This document shows, in pieces, positions 10,891-22,909 of a DNA stretch of 64,000 bases. The stretch comes from Sipunculus nudus (lineage: Eukaryota > Annelida > Sipuncula > Golfingiida > Sipunculidae), in the NCBI GenBank assembly GCA_026874595.1, contig CM049317.1, forward strand, positions 18,373,882 through 18,437,881, in the 5' to 3' direction. The notes under the pieces are model-generated. The model worked only from the letters and a program-made list of their open reading frames with translations, made no database searches and was not told the DNA's origin. The number at the start of each line of letters is the position of its first letter. Position 1 is the first letter of the stretch. A program made the position numbers and the translations under genes.

Positions 10891-11649
10891 ATGTCCCATA
10901 GCTATAGAAAAGTATTTACTGACAATCGAAAGTGGTTGTGCTCCCTGTCATGTAGTGCTATTTCTGATATATACTAATGACAGCCAGGCCTGCAAAATCA
11001 ACCTATCTTAAAAGAATCACACTTTTTTATGTGGATTTCCTGAAAATTTCCTGAGCTTCGATAAACACATTCCACCCGGGCGCCTACAGACCAGGTGAAC
11101 CAACCCTTTACTTAATCAGGCGGTTAGTCCATGGAATATATTGCGTATATACCACGTATCCAGCGTGAAAGGAATGGAGCAAAATAATTTAAAAAAAAAA
11201 GATTAACTTTATAATCGTAAATAATTGCAACCTATGCCCCTCACTCGTCATATTTGTTACTTGTCCACCAAAACAAGAGACAGAAAAGGTTGCAAAGATC
11301 TCTGCTCAATATGTATATTTATATTTGATCTTGGTGGAGACGTGAGAGCGGAATATAAAGGTAGCGGCTCTAATAAGGAGAAACACAGTTTTTTACGACA
11401 GCATAAACTCCCTCCTCGGCTATATAAATACTACCTCCTAGGATCCACAATCGTCCTAACTCGACCAACAGTCTGCCCAGCGCAAATCTACGTCTCACGA
11501 CTCGTCCTCTGCAGAACGATTTTACTCTAAATACCCCGAGGCGGCGGTGCCACCACTTATTTATCGGCACTATACCGAACGTCCCAGCAACGAGTGGTCT
11601 GGAACTATCTACATTGAAATTTCCAGCGAAACCTCCCAAAAGCATCTCA
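10891..11649. other. No gene seen; TATA-like motif
   Basis: GGCTATATAAATAC near 11418-11431 resembles a TATA box, and open frames exist on both strands (11225-11530 +, 11370-11645 -). None has a recognisable domain, a typical initiation context or a splice pattern. It could be a piece of an LTR or promoter, but I cannot support that. Confidence 0.3.
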
Positions 11650-11838
11650 ACATCCAGAAGTGGACCCCCATTTTTCAGCCGCTGCTACCTTTTTCAAGGG
11701 TTTCAGACCCATTTTTTGCTACCTGGACCCCCCCCCCCCCCCCCTTTCCTGACCTGGGAACCTATTTTTAAGTTTTGTCATTATTCCTGCTGGGTTGCAC
11801 CCCTCCTTTTACTAAATCCTGGATCCGCCCTTGTCATC
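11650..11838 (-). mobile_element. GGGGCGGATCC-type MITE (hAT-like ends)
   Basis: Read on the - strand it starts CAAGGGCGGATCCAGGATTT. An AAGGAGGGG block, a homopolymer of G (C17 on the + strand, 11728-11744) and ATGGGTCTGAAACCC..AAAAAGG follow. Those blocks recur in the same order at 34943, 57526 (-) and 62664. Ends of the type CAGGGGCGGATC are typical of non-autonomous hAT elements; the 8-bp duplication expected for hAT was not resolvable. Confidence 0.65.
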
Positions 11839-13036
11839 CAAAAACTTATGTCAGCTAATCATAACAAACCATAGTCACTTCCATCACTCGATACATCAAC
11901 AAGTCGATTTACTGATTAACACAACTAATGATAAAAATAAACACAACATTTTAATTTACGTTTCCTTGACTCTATCTTATTATCCTATGAGGCTCTCATT
12001 TAACATAACCTTACCTGGTAAATATTATATAGTGTCAATATTATGTTCCAGTTAATCATCCGATTACTTTGAAAAGAAACAAGGTAAACCCAACATCAAT
12101 AAACATATTTTGGGCTATGGAAACAAACAAATCTGCCTGCGTCAAAAACGACGGCTTGAAACCAAGTCGAGAACAAAATAAGACAGGAGACATTGCCGGA
12201 TGGTTCATAATCGATGAGACGGATTGAAAAGGGGAATTTTATCTAAGAATCTGCTTTCTTATTATTATGTTCTTTTGGAGTTTCCTTGATCAGATGCTCT
12301 TTCGAGCTTTGTCTTTCTTTCTTCTGATCAAACGGTCCATATACAAAAAGCAATCCCCGTTGGAGAAAAACAAAAATATTGTTTCATCCGGTACTTTTTG
12401 CGAAGCTTTTGGAGTCTCGTTTGGATAAAAATGACCAATATGAGATTTTTACGTTTATCTGGAGTTTGTTTTCATCATTTCCTCTGTTTCTGACATCAAC
12501 TCTCTACCAATGTCTTTGTCAACAGACGAATCAAATGATTTCTGTGAAAACAACCTTACCAGGTGTAAAACAACATTTGTTCCCGCACAAATGGGCAAAG
12601 TAAATGTTCAGATGGAACTAAGGCGGGGTTAACGTTTGCGTATTTTCTCTCTTTAAGATGAGCTGTGATACCTTCGCCTTAATTATGGGCTGTATTCATT
12701 TGTATCGGAAACCGATGAAAGGTTTTAGTTATTTTTCCAGTGATATTTGGGACTACTGAGGCACGAAAAAAATAGCAACCCACGCAAAGAGCCAAAGCTG
12801 ATTATCTTTCCTCCTCAACATTTTTTGTGAGGGTTGTTCTCTTATTCTTAATCGGATTGTCGCATTGCAAGTAGATGTGAAGTTTTGATATCGAATAAAA
12901 AATACCTTTTTTGTTCTCGTGGATCTAATTTCGGATCGAAATATTATTTTCACCTATGAATCGTCTCCTTCATACCAATGGTTCCTGTTATGGTCCCTTT
13001 ATTCTTGCTGCCTATTGATTTAAATATAAACTAACA
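11839..13036. other. No gene seen
   Basis: No supported coding sequence. AT-rich with pyrimidine-rich runs around 12310-12330; small frames here are unremarkable. Confidence 0.4.
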
Positions 13037-14055
13037 TTCTGCATTCTAAGGAATGCAAGCCTCCACTATGAGGGAGATCGGTACTGTAGGATACCTCCAA
13101 AACCGCTTTTGCATTCACTTAAGCCTCGGTCACAACCCGCTGCGGCCACCGCACACCGTAGATCACCGTTCGGTTTTTTGAAACCGCAGGAATACTTGTG
13201 CGGGCCGACGTGCGGGAATGACACGGTGTCCTCCCCATTCTCACGGCCTTCGCACGGTAAAGAAAGCTAACCCTGCGGACGCCGCAAGCTGACATTGCGG
13301 AAGCCGCAAAGACCCCTTACGACAGCCGCAGGTACGCCGTACGTCTCTCGGGTAGCCGAGTTGGTGTTAAAATCGCACGGGTATCCTACGACCTCCCTAC
13401 GTCTACTGTACGGTGCCCGTAGGTGGCTGCCTGATCCACTAAAGCGCTTGCGCTAATGTCAGTTACGGTCGTTGCGGAGTCCTAGTCCCTTCAACAGACG
13501 GCAGGTGCCGCTACCGCTCTTGCACCAGTACGTCTGTTATTGGACGCCATTTTTTCAAGAATCTTGAAAAACGGAAGGGCCGTTGGGCATGCGCAAGGAA
13601 ACCCCCCTAGCATCTGGAGGTGAATCCAGAATGGATGTCGCCTTCGCACAAACCCGGCAGACCCCAATAAAGACAAGTAAACAATGTTGTTTGGTTGTGT
13701 GGCAAAAATAATCCACTTTTGCTTGTCTATTGCAAGGGTGGTATAGTAGGGGGATTCCTTGCGCATGCCAAACAACACTTCCGTTCCTAAGAAAAATGGC
13801 GTCCAATAACAGACGTACTGGTGCAAGAGCGGTAGCGGCACCTGGCGTCTGTTGGGGAGACTATGCGGAGTCCCTGCGGCCTTTGAAAAACGCACGGTTG
13901 CGTACGTCTACCGCACGGAATAGCCCAAAACACTCCCCGTACGGCGACCGTATCCCGGTTGTGACTTAGGCTTTATACGGTCAAAGAATCAAACCGATTC
14001 TTCATTGGTCCATTCCCAATATGCTTTAAAAATATTATGAGATTCCGTTCTTATT
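13037..14055 (+). repeat. GCATTC-headed repeat, copy 2, split by an insertion
   Basis: GCATTCTAAGGAATGCAAGC begins the copy at 13039, and its left part runs to GCATTCACTTA at 13121. The right part resumes after 13972 with GATTCTTCATTGG(T)CCATTCCC, the same order as in copy 3 at 17155-17180. The gap is exactly the 851-bp fold-back element. The copy therefore predates that insertion. Confidence 0.75.
13122..13972. mobile_element. Fold-back DNA element with TTA target duplication
   Basis: The ends are inverted: AGCCTCGGTCACAACC on the left and, reverse-complemented, AGCCTAAGTCACAACC on the right. TTA flanks both sides (13119-13121 and 13973-13975), the duplication size of PIF/Harbinger-type elements. 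Inside, long inverted arms at about 13490-13610 and 13745-13860 are nearly perfect complements, including GCCGCTACCGCTCTTGCACC and its mate. GC content is well above the surroundings. Frames of 134, 83 and 79 codons inside are products of the palindromic sequence; no transposase motif is seen, so it is non-autonomous. Confidence 0.8.
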
Positions 14056-14594
14056 ATTTAACATAGTTTTTTAATTATGACTACTTTTATTTAGACTACA
14101 GGGCAGCCGTAAATCGGGCTGAGGTCTGTAGGGCGTAGGACTGATACGGTATCATTATATTCCTGCGCTTGGCCTTTTGGCCCTAATGCACTAGAGTGGG
14201 CTGATACAGACTGCCCTGGCCGATGTAAATTAAAATAACCGGTTGGTAAAACGGACTAACCATCGGGTTGTAAAACGAAAATAACGAACACCGATTGTGA
14301 AAAATACCTGTTACAGCTATTAGAGTCACTTATCAGTATATTATATGTTTAGATGTTATGCTCATAGCAAACTTATGTCACGGGGTCACATATTTTTCCA
14401 TTTACAGAGTGGAAACTGTGTTTTTGAAATAGGGGCTATTTTTTATATTTAATAACTGAATTATATAGTAACTACATTACATTTTACAATGTGTGGTTTG
14501 CGACCATTTAATTACTGAACGGTTTAAAAAATCCAAGCACATCTGTATTTCTCAGACATCATATGTATAATTAAATAATATCAAACCACTAATC

Positions 14595-14597
<3 letters not shown>
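14056..14597. other. No gene seen
   Basis: AT-rich, no repeats or coding sequence that I can support. Confidence 0.4.

Positions 14598-14667
<70 letters not shown>
14598..14667. repeat. (TA)n microsatellite
   Basis: About 70 bp of uninterrupted TA. Confidence 0.97.
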
Positions 14668-14670
<3 letters not shown>

Positions 14671-15436
14671 ATGGCTGGATTAGGACACGGGAAATATTTA
14701 TTTATCTCGATCTGGTGATAAAGAACAATTTTATCCTAAATCAGCCAGCGTATATTGTTTACAGTTACTGCTGAATATTTCAGTATAAGGGGAGGAGGGT
14801 CATATGAGTTAAATAAAATCTACATGTCACGTGCGTGTCATGGTGAAACGGAACATTCAGAAATCGACAACCTATTGTTCAGGTCATCGAGTGCTCGTGC
14901 CACCATGCGACTTGGGACGGCTAGCACCAGGCTGTCAATTAACCGGAAATATTCAACCGGACTACAAATGTTTGCCAAGTACTCCTGTAATGTTTATATG
15001 GCGCTGACCATAACATTATCGCCCCCATTAACGCTTCAATATGGGAGAGTCACGGATTATACAATGGCCACTTGATATATACTATAGCCATTAAAGGCGA
15101 ACACACCCTCGCCCACTTACGACACGATCATGTTAACATGTTTCGCTTGGTTCAAATGCGGTTCCATTATTTCTTATATTAATGTACTCCGGTATTCTTC
15201 TGCAAATATTACATACCAATAGAACCATTTGAACAGAAAGTTTGACAATATTTCGGCTGATGTGACCTTGTTTTCCTTTTGTAAACATAAAGCATTCTTC
15301 TAATGACATTTCCTGCACATAGTCTGTGAAAAGGGGTTTTGAAAAATTAAAGTTTAACATTCCCTTTAGAGTGTGTAATTTTTAACAAGAAATTATGGAA
15401 ATTTGAAATATTGAAATATTATAGGTATCATTTGAC
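14668..15436. other. No gene seen
   Basis: An open frame at 14755-15075 (+, 106 codons) has no ATG at its beginning and no recognisable domain. A - strand frame at 15133-15360 is equally featureless. Neither is supported. Confidence 0.35.
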
Positions 15437-15440
15437 TATA

Positions 15441-15482
<42 letters not shown>
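15437..15482. repeat. (TA)n microsatellite
   Basis: TA dinucleotides with a TTTA interruption near the left end. Confidence 0.95.
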
Positions 15483-15487
<5 letters not shown>

Positions 15488-16339
15488 AAGTCTGACTAAA
15501 TACAGAAGGCCTCCGGATATTCATTTTTTTCATAAAATAACTACACAATATTATTTTTTTTATTTCGTTTTTTTTTTTTCGAATTGATAAATATGTCAGA
15601 ATGCCCTGCCAATTTATTGTTGATCATGTAAGGTCTCACTGCGTAATTAATGGTCCCAGATTAAAAACTGTACCGTCACGGTTATATTTATATACCTAAA
15701 CTATGTATAACTGGAACTCCTCATTGCCGTTTATCATTAGAAATAATAATAATAATAATAATTTATCTTTCGACGGACAGAGGGAACACCATATATTTTG
15801 TTGCAGATCATACATCGAGTCTCTTTTACATACTTAGATAAATAATAAAACTACAATAGTACATAATATACTATGTAACATAATATTTGATTCCTAATTT
15901 TGTTAACAGGATAAGTGGGATCTAGATAATTCAATAAAAGGGATATTTTTCTAAAATATTAATACTAATTTTGACATTTGAATGAAAGGTAATAGAAAAA
16001 ATGTATTGGTATTAAAGGTATTAAGAATGTAATAACAATAACGTTTTAAGGACACGTTCTTATATAATTTGCTTTAAATATTAATCTCGTAACAGATTGT
16101 CATTGGTTTACTAACTAGGTCTGTTATTACATTTCTTTTGTTTTGTTTTGTTTTCTTTATTATTCTCCGGAATATTAAAGCCCTACCGATCTACTCTCAA
16201 TTGTTTTTACTGTTCGGTGGAAGAAAAGTCATTCAGTTCCATTTTTCTCGCTCAATGGATACACAGAATGGTGTATTAAAAGATTTTTATTCCTCGGTTA
16301 AGAAGTATTAATATTCCTTAACATTAAGAAAGTAATTTT
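15483..16339. other. No gene seen; (AAT)n at 15741-15762
   Basis: AT-rich sequence with a short AAT trinucleotide run and a TTTTG repeat near 16138-16155. Confidence 0.5.
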
Positions 16340-16893
16340 CAACTATTAATCATAAAAAAAGAACTTCTTTGTGAACAATAGCTCTGTTGGATGGTTATAC
16401 CAGCTGTTTCGTAGGATTGCTAAGTAGATTTATTTGCAGTTCCTTAATTGGATATTTACGCTTGGCATATGTAAGGATTGCTGTATACCGGCTTCATGAC
16501 ATCCCGTTACGCCTCACTTTATGTATGTGTATTAGTTGACGTATGCTGTGCATGTAGGAAATAAAATCAATAACAAATATAACATGGCACAAATAATTAG
16601 AAATGAACATTCTTCCATTAATCATTAAAAAACAATAGAACTTCTTTGTAAACAGTAGCTCTGTTGGATGGCAATATCAGCTTTTTCGTTGGATTGCTAA
16701 GTAGATTTATTTTCAGTTCCTTAATTGGATATTTACGCTTGGCATATGTAAGGATTGCTGTATACCGGCTTCATGACATCCCTATACGCTTCACTGCATG
16801 TTTTTGTATTAGTTGACGTATGCTGTGCATGTAGGAAATAAAAATCAATAACAAACAAAACATGGCACAAATAACTAGACATGTGCATTCTTA
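16340..16893. repeat. Tandem duplication, two ~277-bp units
   Basis: The segment from about 16340 to 16617 is repeated at 16618-16893 with high identity. GGCATATGTAAGGATTGCTG starts at 16464 and again at 16741, and GTTGACGTATGCTGTGCATG also recurs. Differences are scattered substitutions and a few indels, so the duplication is fairly young. The second unit ends where GCATTC repeat copy 3 begins. Confidence 0.9.
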
Positions 16894-17275
16894 AGAATAC
16901 AGGCCTCCGCCATGTCGGCGATCCTTAATGTAGGCGACTCCCCAACAAGTGTCGTCCTTTACTTAATAACCCCCCCCCCCCCCCCCCCCCCGATCCCTAT
17001 TCTCATTGGTACACAAGTTCCCCCGACAAGTGTTTGTATTCACTTATTCGGCACTAATTCTAATGTCCAATCGTACAAATCTGACTGCACATTTGTTAAT
17101 ATTCATTATATTTCTTACTGAATCCGGATCATGAGCCAGACCCACACCAATTCTGATCGATTCTTCATTGGACCATTCCCGAGATGCCCTGAAACTTCCG
17201 TGGGATCCCGTTCATGACTGTGTGAGTTAACACACACACACACACACACGAACGGGAATGAACGCATACTACCCT
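16886..17275 (+). repeat. GCATTC-headed repeat, copy 3
   Basis: GCATTCTTAAGAATACAGGC, then CCTCCGCCATG, opens the copy. It carries a C22 run (16970-16991), TATTCACTTATTCGGC, TTCATTGGACCATTCCCG, a (CA)n run at about 17229-17250 and CGAACGGGAATGAACGCATA. It shows the longest uninterrupted form of the family in the window. Confidence 0.8.
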
Positions 17276-17985
17276 GGCGGTGGCAAACACATGACCGGGT
17301 ATGAAGGCATAACCTCCTAAAGAAGGCAAAAACGACACGTTATAAAAAGAGATAACGTTTATCACAAGAAAGGTAGTCAATCAGGCGGATTTAAAAAAAA
17401 ACTAAAGAAACTATTTAAACTTTATGCAACTGTGAGAAGGTTGGTTAAAACAGATTAGTATCTTCCGGATTGTACAAGCAGCGCTTAAGCGCTAATACAG
17501 GTACTTTCCAAATATACAAACAGGAGATAGAATATAAAAATGTCTAATAATTAAAGAGAATTGTGCATATAACATATGTAACATAAACTAGTTGTAACAA
17601 TATATCAGTGATTGTCTTTATAATATGTAAACGGTGCAAAGCATCCAGCATGGATATGTTAAGATATAAAAACCAAGAAAATATGTTATCGATCATGCGT
17701 AATACGATGTATCTATACCATATTTATAGAAGATAAGATATGAAGAAAGAATAAACAGCAAAGCCTGATAAATACTTTTGTAATTCGTGTGACGAAGTTC
17801 AGGGATTAAAGATATTGACCCTGGTAGATATTAAAAAATATACATAATATATCACGGTTACATTACATTTCATGACATTTTAAACATTAAAACATCTTGA
17901 TAATTTAAAATATGTGAAGATATGATCAAGTATACATTGATTGACTATTAAACTGAAATCTGTTATGGGCGATCACTCTTCCTTC
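17276..17985. other. No gene seen
   Basis: AT-rich sequence without recognised features. Confidence 0.4.
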
Positions 17986-20850
17986 GTCGGGCCCTTTGTC
18001 TGGCCGTCGTGCCGTCCGACTATCCGGCCGTCTGTTAACAAGGCACAAATCATAACCGCTTGACCTGGAATCTTCTTATTCGAGAACCAGGGAGGTTGAT
18101 GGAAATTCTCCTTTGAAACTTGAAATTAGTTCTCTGTTACCCATATTCTTCGAGATATGGGTCTCGTAAGTACCCCCGAGAATAATAAAAAAAAGTTGAT
18201 ACAAAAGCTCAAGTATCTGAATAACTACTGCATTGATCACCAAGATTCTTTGCATGAATATTGATACTGGAGTGTTACATCAGTCCCTCAAAACTAGTGG
18301 CGCCGCCGGGATTTGTATCTAATTTTTTTTTACATTGGGTTTCTCTATTTTTGATATCTTCAAAGGAAGCTTTCATCTGTTAAGAGGGCGCAAATCGTAC
18401 CCGCTGGACCTGGACTATTCTAACTTGACATCCTAGGAGGTCCGTGAAAAGTCTCTGTAGAAACATGAAATTAGATCTCTGTAATCCATATCCTCTGAGC
18501 TATGGGGTTCGTAAGTACCCCTCAGAATAATAAAAAATGTGATGCAAAAGCTCCAGTATTTAAATAATAATGCATTGATTGCCATGATTGCTGGTGGCGC
18601 CTCCTGTATGTTTTTTTATTTATTTTTTATTTTTACGCATTGATCGTTTTTCCTTTTGAGACCTTCAAATAAAGCCTCATTTTTTTTACAGGGCACAAAT
18701 TATCATTGTGGCCTCTGAGACCCTTGGACTGATCTTTCCGAAACTCGGCATATAGTTGTCCCTTACCTTTGTAGTTGTGCTTAATGGGTCTGTCCCACTT
18801 AGGCGACTCTGTGTCCGGCTCCTCACACAGCACATGGTAGAGAATCGTCGAAGCTTGTCGCGGGTGGACGTAGCAAGAATTCTGGTGTCGTAGGTTGTCG
18901 CCAGTGTGGTCGTAGGTTGTCGTAGATGTGGTCGTAGGTTGTCGTAGGTGACTGTCCTTTGTCGCGGCGACTGTGTCGCTGGTTGTCGGCAGCTTGTCGT
19001 AGCTTGTCGTCAGACAGTCGCCAACCATTTTTAGCTTGTCGTAGACTATTGTGGTAGCGGAGGTCCTGTCGCCTGGTTTTCGGCGACCATGAGGCGACAG
19101 CCTGGTCGCCTGTAGTCGCCTGTTGAGTCGCCTAAGTGGGACAGCACCATAAAAAGCTGTCGCCTGAGAATTTTGAACATGTTGAAAATTCAGAGGCGAC
19201 AGCTTCCAGGTCACGCGTCTTGGGAAGACTTCTGGCGACTACACGCGACCATACAGGCGACCACCCGGCGACCATGAGGCGACAGCCTGGTCGCCTGTAG
19301 TCGCCTATAGAGTCGCCTAAGTGGGACAGCCCCATAACAAAGACAGACGGCACCACCGACAGTCATATTTGTGCAGTTCGAATCTTTGTGTCTTTTAGTG
19401 CATATCTAAGGAGTGGTTCAATGTATTGAGCTGAATGTTTGCATGCCCACAGATCTTTGATGTCTCCATCAATCGCGACTAGTGGCACCAACTACAATGC
19501 TTTTTGCGTAGCGTTAATCTGTGCATTTGCCATCTGTTCGTCTTAGTGGTCTCCAATGTTTTGGGTTGAAATTGTGCATCTTCATCGATCCTCGACTCCT
19601 CCATCTTGTACTCAGGACGGTGGTGCCATCTGCAATAGTTTACCCGTGGCGTCCATCCGTTCATGTGCATTGGGGGAAAATTGCTCATATCTCCGGAGTG
19701 GTTCAAGCAATTTGTTTGAAATTTGGCATGTCCATCCATCTTGGAGAGTTTTCTCGTAAACCAGACAGGTGGCCCCACCTACATTCCAATATTTAAGAAT
19801 AAATCAATGCCCTTCTCTCAGGAGTGATACGCCTTATTACCGTGAAATTATGCATGTCCATAGATCTTGGACTCTTCCATCTTGTACTCAAGACTAGTGT
19901 TGCCATCTGCAATCGTTTTTTCCGTGGCGTCCATCCGTACGTGTACATGTGGGTAAATGTTTCTCATAACTCCGGAATTGTTCAAGGTATATTTCTGAAA
20001 TCTGGCATGTCCATCCATCTTGGAAAATTTTATCGTAAACCAGACACGTGGCCCCACCTACCTTTCCGTTTCCGTATGATAATTCAATATTCTTTTCTTA
20101 GGAGTGGTGTGCCCTATTTGCCTGAAATTGTGCATATCAATCAGTCTTGGAAAGATTTATCGTAAACCGGACAGGTGGCGCCAGGTGTTTTTGTTGATTT
20201 AATTAATGCCCTTTTCGCAGAGTTTAAGTGGATTATATTCAGGAGTGGTGTGACCTACCACTCAATCCATCCCTAACTTCACACGTACCACTCTGATTTC
20301 GGCGGATACACGTCACTTGTCAACTATCTATTCTCTACTTATAAAATGTGATATAAAAACTCCAGTATCTGAATAACTAATGCACTGAGGGCCATAAAAC
20401 ATCGCATGCATATTGATCATGGAATGTTTCATGAGTTCCTGTACACTGCTGGTGCCATTGTATTTTTTTTCTATTTTTTAGGCATTTTTTTCTATTTTTG
20501 AGAATTTTAAATAAAGTGGTCTCCCGTTAACATGACACAAACCGTAACCCCTTAACTAAGAATCTTCTACCTTTACATCGAGGGGGAATAATAAGAAATC
20601 TTTTTGGAAACGTGAAATTAGGTCTTTGTTACCCATATTCTTTGAGCTAAAGGGCTCGTAAGTACCCCCAGGAATCATTAAAAATTTGAAACAAAAGCTC
20701 CAGTATCTGAATAACTAATGTCTTGATAGCCATGATTTTTTGGAAATCTATTGATCATGGAGCGTTTCATTATTTCCTGCAGACTGGTGGCACTACCTGT
20801 ATTTTACCAATTTTTAAGCATTTTTTTTTCTGTTTATGAGACCTTCAAAC
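17986..20850. repeat. Block of degenerate tandem units interrupted by an element
   Basis: Two unit types recur. One has AAATTAG(A/T)TCTCTGT, a CCATATTC(T/C)TCGAG.TATGGG-like block, TCGTAAGTACCCC and AAAAGCTC.AGTAT, seen near 18120, 18470 and 20620. The other has TCCATCTTG.A, CTCGTAAACCAGACAGGTGG and CAGGAGTGGTGTG, seen near 19735, 20030 and 20165. Each unit ends near a GGTGGCGCC or GTGGC-CC motif like the 7.7-8.6 kb array. The left edge contains GGCCGTCGTGCCGTCC, perhaps a decayed GGAC-type end. The frames at 19479-20165 lie in the repeats and are not genes. Confidence 0.65.
18784..19335. mobile_element. TIR element with GTCG-rich interior
   Basis: The left end reads ATGGGTCTGTCCCACTTAGG and the right end, reverse-complemented, ATGGGGCTGTCCCACTTAGG. 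Inside, TGGTCGTAGGTTGTCGTAG motifs repeat (about 18875-19040). A ~60-bp segment that includes the right TIR is duplicated (19087-19147 and 19271-19335), so an internal copy of the end exists. The 193-codon - strand frame at 18633-19214 is a by-product of this stop-poor repeat. The superfamily is uncertain because no clear target duplication is visible. Confidence 0.7.
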
Positions 20851-21904
20851 AAATAAAATGGACATCTGTCCAAAAGCCCACTCTTACCCTTTTCTAAGTA
20901 CTATTCACAAAATTCATGATTGTTTGCACTCTGGCAGTCATATTGCGTCATGGCCAATGGTCCATTGGTTTAATCGTTGGCACAATTATTTCATTGAAGA
21001 TCTTACCTATAAGCGGACATTTCACATCAGGAAGCTGTGCATAAGTATTCAGCCAAACATTTCATCGTGTTCTTCATTTAGAAAATAGATAGATTGGGGA
21101 CGGATAAAGGTAAATCAATATATGTAAAATATTCTTGCTAAGATTGTTGATTAAATGAGTATTCAATCTGTATTAAAGCGGCAATTCAAAAGAAGCCGTG
21201 TCTATATATAAATATGTACTCTATAACTTACAAAAAAATACATTGAATGTCCATTGATGAAAGCAGAGATTGTATATTTAATTATACCAGAGCTTGCTAC
21301 AGTATAGTTTATTAGAGTTGACAGACAGACAGGAAACTATTCAGTGTTTTGGTTTAAAATACGTTACGTTATCACCTACCTTATTTAAGAAAAATGTGGT
21401 CTTTCCTCGTCCATTTACACGACCCTAACATCCAGTGACAGATATCGGCAACAGACGTCGCCTTTTTGGTGGAAAAGGCCGAGTTAGCTTTCACTTATAA
21501 AAATTTAAAAAAAACATGTTATTGTCATTTTTTTAAATCAGTCAATTTGTTAATTGCCTAACATTATTAGTCAATTTACAAAGTTTCTGATTAATCAAAG
21601 TTCAACAATAACAAAATGCAACAGCATAACATGAACTAACATAGTATGCATTAAACATGTTGTGTGTAAACCCATATTTGCAATTTCTATAAACACATGC
21701 AGAAAAACATGAAAATAACAATAATATTAATAAATAAGGTACAAACAAACAACAATACAACTCATCAATGAAAAGCAGTTTATCTTTGTTATGACTGGTA
21801 AATGAATAATTAAGTAAATAAATCAGTGAATTGACAAATCAGTAATCAGAAAAAGGCATAGTGAACGTAGTTTTTTTTAATTATTTTATGAAGATTATCA
21901 TGAG
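20851..21904. other. No gene seen; possible LINE 3' region
   Basis: AT-rich sequence. Its right part lies 3' (on the - strand) of the LINE remnant at 21905-22135 and could include its untranslated tail, but I cannot place an end. Confidence 0.35.
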
Positions 21905-22135
21905 GGAGGAAAATGTACTTAAATCACAAATGTATACTTGATTCTCAAGTCTGTATACAAATGGCATTAAATGATAAAATAATGCTCATATTCCGAAAAA
22001 GCATCCCCATATCTAAGGGAATATACAGAAAACCCTTCATCTCATGGGATATTAATATGTCTTCCTTTTTCTACTTCTAAATTATGGGATGAACATAAAA
22101 GTCTTGAAAGAATTTTCTAAAAATTAACGTTTTGA
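21905..22135 (-). pseudogene. LINE (non-LTR retrotransposon) C-terminal fragment, dead
   Basis: Translated on the - strand this gives LLCSSHNLEVEKGRHINIP, a stop, then YEHYFII, a stop, and CHLYTDLR. It aligns without gaps to LRCSSHNLQIEKGRHEKIHW, TEYHFIMKCPLYNDLR of the better-preserved copy at 45149-45811. This is the Cys/His-rich tail that follows the reverse transcriptase in many LINEs. At least three in-frame stops and a lost cysteine make it non-functional. The DNA identity is highest around 22045-22105. Confidence 0.8.
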
Positions 22136-22360
22136 AAAATTATTTAATATTTTTCAGTGATTAATATTTGATTTAAAAGTTAAATATTAAACGACGATTG
22201 TAAGAAGTACTACTCGTCAAATCCTGCAATAAAGAATCATTAACAGTCAGTTTATTTGTCATATTGACTGAAATGTAAAAAGAATGATATACTATTGTTT
22301 TAAAGAAACAAAGATTTAAATGACATTTCATTTACTTCATAAACCTTAATCTAACAAAAG

Positions 22361-22363
<3 letters not shown>
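22136..22363. other. No gene seen
   Basis: AT-rich; may contain further decayed LINE sequence upstream of the recognisable fragment. Confidence 0.3.

Positions 22364-22416
<53 letters not shown>
22364..22416. repeat. (TA)n microsatellite
   Basis: About 53 bp of pure TA. Confidence 0.97.
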
Positions 22417-22421
<5 letters not shown>

Positions 22422-22681
22422 ATGATAAGTGATAAGGAACGGACCACTAAACGCTATTTAGCTTTATAAGTAGGGGAAACCGAATAAAGTTTTATACCAA
22501 ACCCTTTCCTATTCCTCTATGAACACTTTTTGTTAAGATCATAATGATGAAAACGAGCAAATATCAGGTCTAGCATATACAAAATTTTCATAGATCTGTC
22601 ATCCATTTTTATAAGCTTAAATTCATAGCCGCATCAGAAGTTACTGCATGACAGCTGAGCTTTCGTCTTAGATTTCGTTTT

Positions 22682-22909
22682 GGGGCTTTCACACATTCAC
22701 GGATAGCAAAACAGATAATCCCGGAGCAGCGTTCCGGGATCATCCGTGTTATTTACGGCATCGCCGTGTAAACACTTGGCATCACGTGTTAACGCCGTGT
22801 TGCATCCATAGTGATCCCCGAAGTTTCCACGGTCATACCAGAGATAACACTGATCCTCTCGAAACGATGAACCCTGATGCTATCGGCGTGAATGTGTGAA
22901 AGAGGCTTT
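22682..22909. mobile_element. 228-bp MITE with GGGCTTTCACACATTCACG ends
   Basis: The left end GGGGCTTTCACACATTCACG is mirrored at the right end by CGTGAATGTGTGAAAGAGGC. The reverse complement of the right end, GCCTCTTTCACACATTCACG, matches over about 18 bp. The interior includes a CCCGGAGCAGCGTTCCGGGA hairpin. It is too short to code and is non-autonomous; the superfamily is uncertain. Confidence 0.75.

Noticed and set aside
13491-13895. 134-codon - strand frame
   Set aside because: It spans the inverted arms of the fold-back element; the same sequence read on both arms produces mirrored frames, with no transposase motif.
18633-19214. 193-codon frame on the - strand
   Set aside because: It lies across the GTCG-rich TIR element, whose repeated motifs lack stops; composition is repeat-like and no domain is visible.
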